DNA from: Ruminococcaceae bacterium BL-6
GTDB lineage: Bacteria; Bacillota; Clostridia; Oscillospirales; Acutalibacteraceae
Reading direction: 5' to 3'
Assembly: GCA_902810075.1 (NCBI GenBank)
Contig: LR778135.1
Span: 1,922,001-1,986,000 of the forward strand
Length of the DNA: 64,000 nucleotides
This document shows, piece by piece, positions 17,665 to 25,522 of this stretch (the stretch's first letter is position 1; each line of letters begins with the position of its first letter). Position numbers and translations under genes: made by a program. Under the pieces are notes generated by a model that saw only the letters and a list, made by a program, of their open reading frames with translations, ran no database searches and had not been told where the DNA came from.

Positions 17665-17886
17665 CTACCTGTATGGCGTTTTATTATTTTTCAGACCGAG
17701 AATATAATCTACGCTGGTTTCGTAAAGCTGTGCAAGCTTGATAAGCACTTGGGTGGGGATATCTTTTTCACAGGTTTCATATTTGGAATAGCCAGTCTGA
17801 GACATCCCAATGAATCGTGCAAGCTGAACCTGATTCAGGTCTGCATCCTCGCGTAAATCTTTTAATCGGAGATACATAGCTACCAC
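17665..17886 (-). CDS. XRE-family helix-turn-helix protein
   Basis: A 73-residue protein (MYLRLKDLREDADLNQVQLA, then RFIGMSQTGYSKYE) has a complete Cro/CI-type domain and the common ending LAQLYETSVDYILGL. ATG at 17874 (MYLRL) is an alternative start to 17886. Two tandem dyads AACCT-N5-AGGT(T) lie 20-60 bp upstream, so it likely binds its own promoter region. It sits between the trpS cassette and element B and may be part of the latter. Confidence 0.88.
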   Translation of the reverse strand: MVAMYLRLKDLREDADLNQVQLARFIGMSQTGYSKYETCEKDIPTQVLIKLAQLYETSVDYILGLKNNKTPYR

Positions 17887-17905
17887 CTCAATATTAGTAT
17901 CTCAT

Positions 17906-17944
17906 AACCTAAAACAGGTTATTGATTTCTAACCTGTTTTAGGT
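17906..17944. promoter_or_regulatory. Tandem dyad operator upstream of the XRE gene
   Basis: ACCTAAAACAGGTTA (17907-17921) is inverted perfectly at 17930-17944. Each arm region is itself a dyad, AACCT-N5-AGGT(T), giving two operator-like sites about 24 bp apart. Confidence 0.75.
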
Positions 17945-17987
17945 GAAAATGTCATCAGGGGTGGTAGGTGTGCCTGATTATAAATAT

Positions 17988-18155
17988 ATGTATTTTTAGC
18001 TGTTTCACGCTACAGAAGATGCAATTAATCTTCTGATTTCTGCCCAACAGGAAGTCAAAGAAATGTACTTATCTGAGCCGGAACCGAAAATGAAGCTTAT
18101 TGATATCAAACAGAAAGATACATCTCCCAAAGATAGTAATGGGCAGACACATTAA
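17988..18155 (+). pseudogene. Small element protein gene with in-frame TAG at codon 4
   Basis: The frame ATG 17988 - TAA 18155 reads MYF, TAG (17997-17999), then LFHATEDAINLLISAQQEVK and EMYLSEPEPKMKLIDIKQKD. The part after the stop looks like a real small protein common on Firmicute elements (about 55 residues). No good ribosome binding site or later start is seen, so the gene is probably dead, unless the amber codon is read through. Confidence 0.55.
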
Positions 18156-18300
18156 AAATGCATCGGCTCATTACTATATGCACCCGGTTGGAACACTATT
18201 TTTTGAAAAGGCGAATGTGTGCATAGCTTGGCTCATATCCAGAAAAAGTATGCCGTGATGGCAATTATTAATCTGGAGCAAACGTGGAAATTGTCATTAT

Positions 18301-19371
18301 TTACTCCAGATAACTGTCATTATCAATATGAATCCGCTTGGCAAAGCTGAGCTGGCTGTCTAGCCAGGAAAGATAATCCGCTTTGGACTGCTCGTATGCT
18401 TGGCGATCCACCCAGTTTTTCTTCTCTGCCTTATTCAGCGTCTCCCACGCGGAACGGAATTGCTCCTGCTGGGTATAGTTCTCCTCATAAAACTGCCGCA
18501 GCACCTCACGCGGCCTCACCACGGCTCCGCCGTCCAGACAATACTGGCGGCGGAGCTCTTTTTGTTTTTTATCCTTGGCGGAGAGATTAGCGACGATGCG
18601 TTTGTACGCCGCACTGACTTCCCTCTCGCCGCAAAAGCCGTCCAAATTCCGCTGTTTGCTGGCGCACGCCGGCAAACAGTATTGTCTGGTGCTGCGCCGG
18701 GGAATGAAAAACCGACCGCAGAATTCACATTTTTTAATGTGCTTATCCGATAGAATCGTCTCCCGCAGCAGATACATCACCAGCTCCTGCGGTTCCTCAA
18801 ACCGTGCCATGGTTCCGCGCGGAATCCGGAGATTATATTCTCTTGCCGTTTTACAGGCAGCCACAAAATCAGCCTCACGCCGCGTACCCGTATTCCGGCG
18901 CTTATTTTGCTCGGAATATTTCCCGAAGGCTTCGTCCGCGGGAGCATGATTGCGCAGCACCTTCCAAAAGCAGGAGTACTCCTGCTCCCGTGCTTCCACG
19001 GAGAAAAGCGTTCGTTCAAAAGTGAGATATACCCGCAGCCGCTGGCTCGGCGGCAGCGCGTTCACGTCGGCGGATTTGGAAAAATAGAGTTGCCCAATCA
19101 GATTCATGACCCTCTCCCTGTCATAGGTGGTCAGCCACTCGTAAAACTGCGGAGCGTCCGTCAACTCCATATTGAGCAGATCCCTTGTGGTAATCAGCCG
19201 AAGATAATCCCCGTTGAGGAATACCGTCAGGAGTTCCTGCGGGGATTCAAATTTCTCCACCAGTATCCCCGGCGCGTTCCGCCACTTGATTGTGAAGATG
19301 CAGCTGTTCTCCTCCAGCTAGAGCGTAAGCGGCGCCGCGAACTCATCGGCGGTCGATTTCGGTCTGTCCAT
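18301..19371 (-). pseudogene. DUF6076-like zinc-finger protein gene with in-frame TAG at codon 18
   Basis: The frame from GTG 19260 to 18301 encodes 319 residues with a Cys4-like finger CEFCGRFFIPRRSTRQYC near residue 180 and a conserved C-terminal region. This is like the DUF6076 proteins of Clostridia mobile elements (family name from memory). The same frame extends upstream to ATG 19371, which has a good GGAGGG ribosome binding site. It reads MDRPKSTADEFAAPLTL, then TAG (19320-19318), then LEENSCIFTIKWRNAPGILV. The true N-terminus is therefore cut off by an amber stop; translation might restart at GTG 19260 without a clear ribosome binding site. A truncated copy occurs at 10267-10570. Confidence 0.7.
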
Positions 19372-19514
19372 GTGTCCCTCCAAGCTATATACGATAAATT
19401 GTTTTTATCTGTTATATGTTATCACGCTCAAACCGAGACCGCAAGAGGGAAAGTTGCTACACTGACGATAGAACCAAGAGTCTCTCAATTCTCAAAAGAA
19501 AGGAAGGATCAAAA

Positions 19515-20618
19515 ATGTCAATCAACAAAGAAGCAACGGCTACGGTGAACCAACACAGGCTGGACGCCATAGACGGCGAAACTCTGATGACCACGCCACT
19601 GCCGCCGATCCGCTTTACCATCAGCGGTCTTCTGCCCCAGGGACTGCACATCCTCGCCGGCGCGCCGAAGGTGGGAAAATCGTGGCTCGCGTTGTGGCTG
19701 TGCTTGTGTGTTGCCAAGGGAGATAACGTGTGGGAGTTTCCGGTCGCGCGAGGCGATGTGCTCTACCTCTGCCTGGAAGACAGCTATTCCCGCATTCAGA
19801 ACCGGCTGTTGGATATCACAGACGACGCACCGGACAACTTATTCTTTTCCACAATGTCGGAAAAGCTTCGCGGAGGTCTTGAGCAGCAGATCGAGCGTTT
19901 CCTCACGGATCACTCCGGCACCGTGCTCATTGTCATCGACACGCTCCAGCGCATCCGCAGTATTGCGAACGATGTAAATCCCTACGCCAGCGACTACCGC
20001 GACCTCGGCATCCTCAAGGAACTGGCGGACAGGCACCGCATTGCCATCCTGCTCATCCACCACCTTCGGAAAATGAACGACGATGATCCCATGAACATGA
20101 TCTCCGGCACCACAGGCATCAGCGGCGCGACGGACTCCAACTTCGTCCTCCGCAAGGACAAGCGCGGCGGCAGCACCGCGACACTTTATTGCACTGGGCG
20201 GGACATCGAATACCGGGAGCTGACTCTGGAGTTCGACGGGGATACCCACATCTGGAACCTGCTCTCGGATAGCGTCACCACGGAGCCGCAGCCACGAGAT
20301 GAACTCATTATTTTTCTCTCTGAATTTATCAGTGAGCGCAAATCGTTCACCGGAACGGCCACGGAGCTGGCGGAGATGTTGGAAAAGCGGAGCGGCAAGC
20401 CTCTCATACCCACCACCTTGACCAAGCGGTTGATCCGCTGCCGGGACGAGTTGGCGGTATGCGGAATCACGTTTGAAACCCATCGTACCCGCGACCGCCG
20501 GGAGCTGCGTCTGACTCTTGCCGGTGACGGCAGTGACGGGAATGACGGGAAAACCGATACAGGCCCAGTACCGAATCTCCCGTCACAGCCGTCACACCTG
20601 TCACGGGAGGATGCGTAG
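19515..20618 (+). CDS. RecA/RepA-like AAA ATPase of element B
   Basis: The 367-residue protein has a hexameric-helicase-like ATPase core. Walker A is GAPKVGKSW (residues 49-57), Walker B VLIVIDTLQ near 137, and the segment LLIHHLRK with ISGTTGISGATD matches RepA/DnaB-superfamily proteins (AAA_25). Such proteins are encoded on many integrative and mobilizable elements upstream of mob genes and may help replicate or process element DNA. The ATG at 19515 follows AAGGAAGGATC; the longer upstream frame has no ribosome binding site. The C-terminal 100 residues look like a winged-helix region (TATELAEMLEKRSGKPLIPT). Confidence 0.88.
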   Translation: MSINKEATATVNQHRLDAIDGETLMTTPLPPIRFTISGLLPQGLHILAGAPKVGKSWLALWLCLCVAKGDNVWEFPVARGDVLYLCLEDSYSRIQNRLLDITDDAPDNLFFSTMSEKLRGGLEQQIERFLTDHSGTVLIVIDTLQRIRSIANDVNPYASDYRDLGILKELADRHRIAILLIHHLRKMNDDDPMNMISGTTGISGATDSNFVLRKDKRGGSTATLYCTGRDIEYRELTLEFDGDTHIWNLLSDSVTTEPQPRDELIIFLSEFISERKSFTGTATELAEMLEKRSGKPLIPTTLTKRLIRCRDELAVCGITFETHRTRDRRELRLTLAGDGSDGNDGKTDTGPVPNLPSQPSHLSREDA

Positions 20619-20631
20619 ATGCCCGGCGGGG

Positions 20632-20754
20632 GATTTCTCCCCTTTCGGGGAGAGCCAGCATCGCGTTTGTCTGGACGTCGGCCACAGCCGCCGCCCTGCC
20701 AAACGCCCAGTTTGCGGGCAGAAGCCCGCGCCCACTTTAGAAACGGAGGAACGC
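20632..20754. other. Candidate oriT region upstream of mobC
   Basis: TCTCCCC-TTTC-GGGGAGA (about 20635-20653) and CTGCC-AAAC/GTTT-GC-GGCAG (20696-20721) are inverted repeats placed just before mobC and the relaxase, the usual site of an oriT. The nick site is not identified. Confidence 0.4.
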
Positions 20755-21069
20755 ATGAAGGATACGACATTCAGCATCCGGATCGCGTCCGGCGATCTGG
20801 ATACCATCAAGCAAAAAGCAAAACAGGCGCGGCTCTCCCAGAGCGATTACGTCACCCGCTGCTGTCTCGGCAGGCAGGTGGTGGTTGTGGAAGATCTGAA
20901 GGAAGTCTTGAAACAGCAGCGCGCCATTGGCAACAACTTCAACCAGCTCACGATGCTGTCCAACATGGGCAGAGTGTCGGTTGCCAATCTCGATGAAACG
21001 GCGCAGGCGCTGAAAGCGATCAGCGAGACGCTGCGGGAGATTGCCGAGAGAGGGAGGTGGACGAAATAG
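20755..21069 (+). CDS. mobC: MobC-like mobilization accessory protein
   Basis: The 104-residue protein starts at ATG 20755 after GGAGGA. A ribbon-helix-helix-like N-terminus (FSIRIASGDLDTIKQKAKQA, then RLSQSDYVTRC) is followed by the MobC pattern LKQQRAIGNNFNQLTMLSNM and a helical tail. MobC proteins bind oriT and assist the relaxase. The gene overlaps the relaxase start by 13 bp, so the two are translationally coupled. Confidence 0.88.
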   Translation: MKDTTFSIRIASGDLDTIKQKAKQARLSQSDYVTRCCLGRQVVVVEDLKEVLKQQRAIGNNFNQLTMLSNMGRVSVANLDETAQALKAISETLREIAERGRWTK

Positions 21070-22397
21070 CCATTATCAGCTTTACGAACTATCCCAAAGG
21101 CCAAAACCGTCCCTGCATGGCGGCGGTCATGGCGTACACGAAGCGGGAAGTGAAAACGCTGTGGCAGGGACAGTCTCTGGTCAGCGGTATTAACTGCCGG
21201 CCGGAGAGCGTCTATGACGATTTCCTCAGCACGAAGCTTCTCTACCACAAGGATGACAAAACCCTGTTCTTCCACATGGTGCAGTCCTTTCCCAAGGGTG
21301 CCGATGTCGATCCGATCACAGCGCATGCCGCGGCGATGGAGCTTGGTAAGTATTTCGAGGGACGCGAGGTGCTGGTCTGCACCCATACCGACCGCGGCCA
21401 CGTCCACTCGCATTTTATCATCAACAGCGTTTCTCTGGAGGACGGGAAAAAGCTCCATATCAGCGAACCGGAGCTTGTCGAGCTCAGGCAGCGCAACGAT
21501 CAGGTGTGCGAGATGTTCGGTCTGCCGGTATTTCAGAAAGGTCAGAAAAAGAAAAAAGTGAAATCCATGTCCACAGCGGAGTACCACGCCGCCGCGCGGG
21601 GCGAGAGCTGGAAGTTCCGGCTCATGGACACCATCGACGAGTGCATGCGCTATGCCGGAACCCGCAAGGAGTTCATCACCCTGATGCGCACCGAGGGTTA
21701 CGATGTCCGCTGGCAGGATTCCAGAAAAAGCATCACCTACACAACCCCCAGTGGAATGAAGTGCCGGGACGACCGGCTGCACGACGAACGATATTTGAAG
21801 GAGGCGATGGAATGTGAGTTCCGAATTCGAGAGAGAATTGTCCATGGAGGAATTGAAGCGGCTGAATCACCCGCGGAGTTCACTGGAACAGCAAGCGCCG
21901 ACGCCAGCGCAGGCGGAGCCGCATCCGACACAGGCGGAGTGGACAGAACTGATGAGTACGCTGGCCTCACTGGAGCACCGCGTGGCCGCGCAGGCGGCCC
22001 TTGTACGGGAGCTTTCCCAGAGGCCGAGAACGTACCCAACCCAGGAACAGATTACGGCGCTGGCGCGGGATGTGGCGGCGGTGCGGGAGATGATGCAACA
22101 GGCTGGGAAGCGGAGAGAGCGGCGTATCTCTCTCCCGCGGCTGCATCTGCACATTCCACATCTCAGCCCGGCGTGGTTGCTAATTCCGGTGATCCTGCTG
22201 GTGCTCTGGGCAATGTGGCACAGCTGGGACACGCTCTGGAGCGCACTCAGGACGCTGTTCCCGTGAAGGACGCCACAACTCTGAATCCGTATACAGACCG
22301 AAAAGTGTTCACCAAAGAGCGTGAAAAGAAAATCGCCCTCGGCCATAAGGCGGATGACCATGCGGATGAGCAAAACTGGCAGCAGACCATGGGGTAA
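21057..22397 (+). CDS. MobP/VirD2-type relaxase
   Basis: The 446-residue protein carries the HUH metal-binding motif HTDRGHVHSHFIIN near residue 110. A Tyr candidate for DNA nicking lies in AVMAYTKRE near residue 27. It would nick oriT and lead the strand during mobilization by a helper conjugation system. The GTG at 21057 overlaps mobC; the ribosome binding site AGGGAG is very close. The last 190 residues are rich in Ala, Gly, Ser and Thr because the DNA also encodes another protein in the +1 frame. The tail regains a protein-like sequence (TKEREKKIALGHKADDHADE), so both frames seem to be used. No conjugative type IV genes are nearby, so the element is mobilizable, not self-transmissible. 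Confidence 0.88.
   Translation: MDEIAIISFTNYPKGQNRPCMAAVMAYTKREVKTLWQGQSLVSGINCRPESVYDDFLSTKLLYHKDDKTLFFHMVQSFPKGADVDPITAHAAAMELGKYFEGREVLVCTHTDRGHVHSHFIINSVSLEDGKKLHISEPELVELRQRNDQVCEMFGLPVFQKGQKKKKVKSMSTAEYHAAARGESWKFRLMDTIDECMRYAGTRKEFITLMRTEGYDVRWQDSRKSITYTTPSGMKCRDDRLHDERYLKEAMECEFRIRERIVHGGIEAAESPAEFTGTASADASAGGAASDTGGVDRTDEYAGLTGAPRGRAGGPCTGAFPEAENVPNPGTDYGAGAGCGGGAGDDATGWEAERAAYLSPAAASAHSTSQPGVVANSGDPAGALGNVAQLGHALERTQDAVPVKDATTLNPYTDRKVFTKEREKKIALGHKADDHADEQNWQQTMG
21814..22266 (+). CDS. Overlapping gene for a small coiled-coil membrane protein
   Basis: A 150-residue ORF lies entirely inside the relaxase gene in another frame. GTG 21814 is preceded by AAGGAGG at 21798-21804. It encodes a charged N-terminus (FERELSMEELKRLNHPRSSL), helical stretches (TLASLEHRVAAQAALVRELS) and one C-terminal membrane span (PAWLLIPVILLVLWAMW). 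The layout resembles small membrane-anchored proteins encoded next to relaxases. Its realistic composition, against the low-complexity relaxase sequence in the same interval, argues that it is translated. The role is unknown; a link between relaxosome and membrane is possible. Confidence 0.7.
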   Translation: MSSEFERELSMEELKRLNHPRSSLEQQAPTPAQAEPHPTQAEWTELMSTLASLEHRVAAQAALVRELSQRPRTYPTQEQITALARDVAAVREMMQQAGKRRERRISLPRLHLHIPHLSPAWLLIPVILLVLWAMWHSWDTLWSALRTLFP

Positions 22398-22456
22398 CCA
22401 AACAGGGCGCGGGAGTTTCCGTGCTCCCACGCCCACCAAAAAGGAAGGAAAATACG

Positions 22457-22657
22457 ATGAAAAACAAATCGACCAATTATCTTCTGCCGGTTCATCTGGG
22501 AGAAACAGCGTTGGAAATCGACGGTACGACGTTTCTGGTGGAGAGCCGTTACCTCGGCGAAGACAGCATTTTCCGCCTCCTGGGGAAGCTGATGCTGGAT
22601 GATCTCGAACCTGACGGTTCTGCGCCGGGCAATAACGATAAAAAAGCCGCTGGCTGA
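22457..22657 (+). CDS. TnpW-like small transposon protein
   Basis: A 66-residue protein starts at ATG 22457 after AAGGAAGGAAAA. It reads VHLGETALEIDGTTFLVESR, then YLGEDSIFRLLGKLMLDDLE. The I-G-x-T-x-(Y/F)-x-V strand followed by a helix ending in LMLDDLE resembles TnpW proteins and the product at 12274-12492. It sits between the relaxase and the recombinase gene. The function is unknown. Confidence 0.65.
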   Translation: MKNKSTNYLLPVHLGETALEIDGTTFLVESRYLGEDSIFRLLGKLMLDDLEPDGSAPGNNDKKAAG

Positions 22658-22749
22658 GATCATTTCAATAGCTTTGCGGCAGAACCTGTGGTATTGTGTA
22701 TCTGACAGGTTGCTGCTGCAGAGACGACAGTCCGGGAAAGGAGCGAATT
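22658..22749 (+). promoter_or_regulatory. Conserved structured leader of recombinase B
   Basis: GCGGCAG-AACCTG (22677-22689) can pair with CAGGTT-G-CTGCTGC (22706-22719) in a long stem with one bulge. Blocks ATTTCAATAGCTTT, GTGGTAT, GACAGGTTGCTG and AGTCCGGGAAAGGAGCG are shared with 12493-12606. Confidence 0.5.
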
Positions 22750-24417
22750 ATGCAAACACAGGCAGCAGCGAATCTTATAAATCCCATTTATCTAACCGAA
22801 AATAAAGTGAATATCGTGAAGGTCGGCGGCTACGGAAGGCTATCGGTGGAGGATCGCAACGCAGGTGAAAGCGAGAGCATCCAGACGCAAAAATCCATTA
22901 TTACGGACTACTGCAAGGAGCATGGCTATGTCCTGGTCGAGCTGTTCCTTGATGACGGCGTCTCCGGCACCACCTTTGAGCGCCCCGCGTTCAAGCGGAT
23001 GATTGAAGCCATCGAGCGCGGTGAAATCAACACCGTTGTATGCAAAGACCTTTCGCGTTTCGCCCGCAACTACTTCGAGGCAGGCGTTTACCTCCATAAA
23101 TATTTCATTGAAAAAGGGGTACGCTTCATCGCCATCGGCGACCATGTGGACAGCGCCAACGGAAACTACGGATTGAATGTTCCCATCCTCAATATCATGA
23201 ATTACGAGTACGCGCAGAATATTTCAGAGAAAACGCGGGACGCAAAAAAGGCCAGGGCGAAGCACGGAATGTTCCTCGGCTCGAAAGCGCCGTATGGGTA
23301 CATCCGCGATCCACAGGATCGGCACCATCTGCTTGTGGACGAGGAAGCTGCCGGAATTGTGAGGCAAATCTTCGCTATGGCGGAAGATGGTGCTGGGTAT
23401 AACAAAATCGCCAAAACCATGCAGAACGAGGGTATCCTCAATCCCATCTCCTACTTTATCGAAAAGAATCCCGATTATTTCACCAACGGCTACTACCTCC
23501 ACGAGTCCAAATGGCATGTGACATCTGTCAAGGCGATTCTGACCAATCCGGTCTATCTGGGCAATACTGTCAACGGACGCCGCACCAGCAAGACGATGAA
23601 GGGCAAAAGTGAAAAGGCCCCGGAGGAAAATTGGATTGTGGCGGAGAACACTCACGAGGCGCTGACCACGCCGGCGCAGTGGGAGAACGTTCAAAAGCAA
23701 ATCGCCGTCCGCTCCCGCGCCTGCAAGGACGGGAAACCTCAGATGTTCGCGGGGCTTCTCTATTGCGCCGACTGCGGAAGTGCGCTGTCCTACTCCCGCG
23801 CACCTAGAAAAACCGTTCCTGACAGCGGGCAGTACAAATGCTGGTACTATATGCGCTACGGCAAGGAATACTGCTCAACCCATTACATCAGCGAAAAGCA
23901 GATCAAGGCTGTTGTACTGGATGCCATCCGGCGCAACGCGCAATACGCCCGTTTGTATCATAACCGCTACGAAAAAATGCTGACGGCGGCGCTGGCGGAG
24001 AGCGCGCAGGGCAAGCTGAAGGATCGAAAAAAGGAAGCAGAGAAGGCCCGTAAGCGCATCGAGACACTGGACGGAATTATCCGCAAGCTGCTGGAACAGA
24101 ACGCCGCCGGGGCAATTACAGACGAACGGTTCGCCACACTGGCCGCTGGGTATGAGCAGGAACAGCGGGAGCTTAAAGCGGCGTTGGATGATTATGAAGC
24201 CGCCGCGCGGGAAGTGGACGAGGCTGTCATCAAGGCGGAGCAGTTCACCTCTCTGATAGAAAAATACACAGACCTGCAGGAGCTGGACGCCCATGTCCTG
24301 CATACGCTGATTGAACGGATCGAGGTATCCCAGCGGGAGACGCAGCCGGACGGCAGTAAAACCCAGAAAGTCACGATCTACTTTAAGTACGTAGGGTATG
24401 TACACATCACGATGTGA
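22750..24417 (+). CDS. Large serine recombinase (site-specific integrase) of element B
   Basis: The 555-residue protein is a paralogue of the enzyme at 12607-14229. The catalytic Ser is at residue 32 (YGRLSVED). DDGVSGTTFERPAF, CKDLSRFARN and APYGYIRD follow, with a zinc ribbon LLYCADCGSALSY...YCSTHY and a coiled coil near residues 420-510. The ATG at 22750 follows GGAAAGGAGCG. It should integrate and excise element B; the tRNA 3' half 54 bp downstream marks the right junction. All catalytic motifs are intact. Confidence 0.95.
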   Translation: MQTQAAANLINPIYLTENKVNIVKVGGYGRLSVEDRNAGESESIQTQKSIITDYCKEHGYVLVELFLDDGVSGTTFERPAFKRMIEAIERGEINTVVCKDLSRFARNYFEAGVYLHKYFIEKGVRFIAIGDHVDSANGNYGLNVPILNIMNYEYAQNISEKTRDAKKARAKHGMFLGSKAPYGYIRDPQDRHHLLVDEEAAGIVRQIFAMAEDGAGYNKIAKTMQNEGILNPISYFIEKNPDYFTNGYYLHESKWHVTSVKAILTNPVYLGNTVNGRRTSKTMKGKSEKAPEENWIVAENTHEALTTPAQWENVQKQIAVRSRACKDGKPQMFAGLLYCADCGSALSYSRAPRKTVPDSGQYKCWYYMRYGKEYCSTHYISEKQIKAVVLDAIRRNAQYARLYHNRYEKMLTAALAESAQGKLKDRKKEAEKARKRIETLDGIIRKLLEQNAAGAITDERFATLAAGYEQEQRELKAALDDYEAAAREVDEAVIKAEQFTSLIEKYTDLQELDAHVLHTLIERIEVSQRETQPDGSKTQKVTIYFKYVGYVHITM

Positions 24418-24470
24418 GCAGCCGATATTAGAAAACAAAAACAGCAAATCCGTGGTTTTATTTGCACACC

Positions 24471-24504
24471 ACGGTCGAGAGTTCGAATCTCTTCAGGTCC
24501 ACCA
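24471..24504 (+). pseudogene. tRNA gene 3' half (T-arm, acceptor strand, CCA)
   Basis: GAGAG-TTCGAAT-CTCTT is a T-arm, followed by CAGGTCC, discriminator A and CCA (24502-24504). The T-arm differs from that at 14246-14285, so a different tRNA gene was hit. Both remnants are preceded by the same word GTGGTTTTAT (14233-14242 and 24452-24461), probably the element end. No 5' half is seen. Confidence 0.75.
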
Positions 24505-24510
24505 ACCAAG

Positions 24511-24556
24511 AGCCCGCATAGATACTAAAAATCCAGTATCTATGCGGGCTTTCTCT
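24511..24556 (+). terminator. Terminator after tRNA remnant B
   Basis: AGCCCGCATAGATACT (24511-24526) is perfectly inverted at 24535-24550, followed by TTCTCTATTT. Confidence 0.8.
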
Positions 24557-24710
24557 ATTTCATTGTCTGACCATAGAAGCCGCTGAATGACCGTTTCGGA
24601 CACTTTTATGTGGACCAAGCATGGACTAAATTATATGCTTTTCTACGAAATTTGTTTTGAACAATTTCATTAATCCGTAGGCATCCCGAGCAGGGATTTC
24701 CTGCACTGGT

Positions 24711-25487
24711 CTATTCTTTTTTCAGCATTTCTTCATAAACCATTCGGGAAACGGTGCCGATCACCTCTCGCCCGTCCTGATTGGTCGGGTTATCCTTGGT
24801 CAGCACCACAATGAGGTAGGGCCGTTTCGGCAGCAGAACGATTCCCGCGTCGTGCTCCAGGAAATCCAGATCACCGCATTTGTGCGCGATCTCCACATCC
24901 TCCGGCAGGTACAGCTGCAGCCGGCCGGACTGCTGCTGACGCCGCAGGATGTCGAGCATCAAGCGGCTGGAAGGAGCATCGACGCACTTCTGCTCATAAA
25001 TCAGCTCCAGAATATGTGCGATATCGTCCGCACAGGTGTAGTTGTCCCTCCCCTGTTTTTTAGCCTCGGAATCCATCATCCTCCGGCCCAGCACGGTCTT
25101 TTGAAGGCCCAGCCTGCCGACCGTTTCGTTGATGGCATCCATTCCAAGCAGCTGAATCAGGATATTCGCCGCCATATTGTCGCTGACAATAATCATCAGG
25201 GTCAGAATCTCCCGCAGGGAAAACCGATGCCCTGCATTGAGCTCCTTTAAAATACCGTCGCCGCCGGTACGCATCTCCTTGGTCAGAACAACCGGATCTT
25301 CCAGCGACAGCTTTCCGTCTTTTATCTGATCCAGCAGACAAGCCATAATCACCAGCTTAATGGTGCTTGCCGACGGGAAAACGGCCTTCTCATTGAAGCA
25401 GAGTGTCTCTCCATCCGTCAGGTCCCTGATAAAGACAGCCTGCTGCCCGGGCTGCAGCTTCAGATACTCCCGTATTTTTTCTTCCAT
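24711..25487 (-). CDS. Class-A beta-lactamase-like serine hydrolase
   Basis: The 258-residue protein has the serine beta-lactamase/transpeptidase motifs: SxxK as STIK in FPSASTIKLV (near residue 40), SDN in IVSDNMAANIL, and K-C-G in AHKCGD, where K-T-G is usual. The omega-loop Glu of true class A enzymes (ExxLN) is not evident. No signal peptide or lipobox is present, so as written the protein is cytoplasmic and unlikely to protect the cell wall. It follows the permease gene by 35 bp on the same strand, so it may hydrolyse an imported amide or ester. Beta-lactamase activity cannot be assumed. Confidence 0.8.
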   Translation of the reverse strand: MEEKIREYLKLQPGQQAVFIRDLTDGETLCFNEKAVFPSASTIKLVIMACLLDQIKDGKLSLEDPVVLTKEMRTGGDGILKELNAGHRFSLREILTLMIIVSDNMAANILIQLLGMDAINETVGRLGLQKTVLGRRMMDSEAKKQGRDNYTCADDIAHILELIYEQKCVDAPSSRLMLDILRRQQQSGRLQLYLPEDVEIAHKCGDLDFLEHDAGIVLLPKRPYLIVVLTKDNPTNQDGREVIGTVSRMVYEEMLKKE

Positions 25488-25522
25488 GAAAATGACTTCC
25501 TTTCATTGGATTCCGCTCTTCG

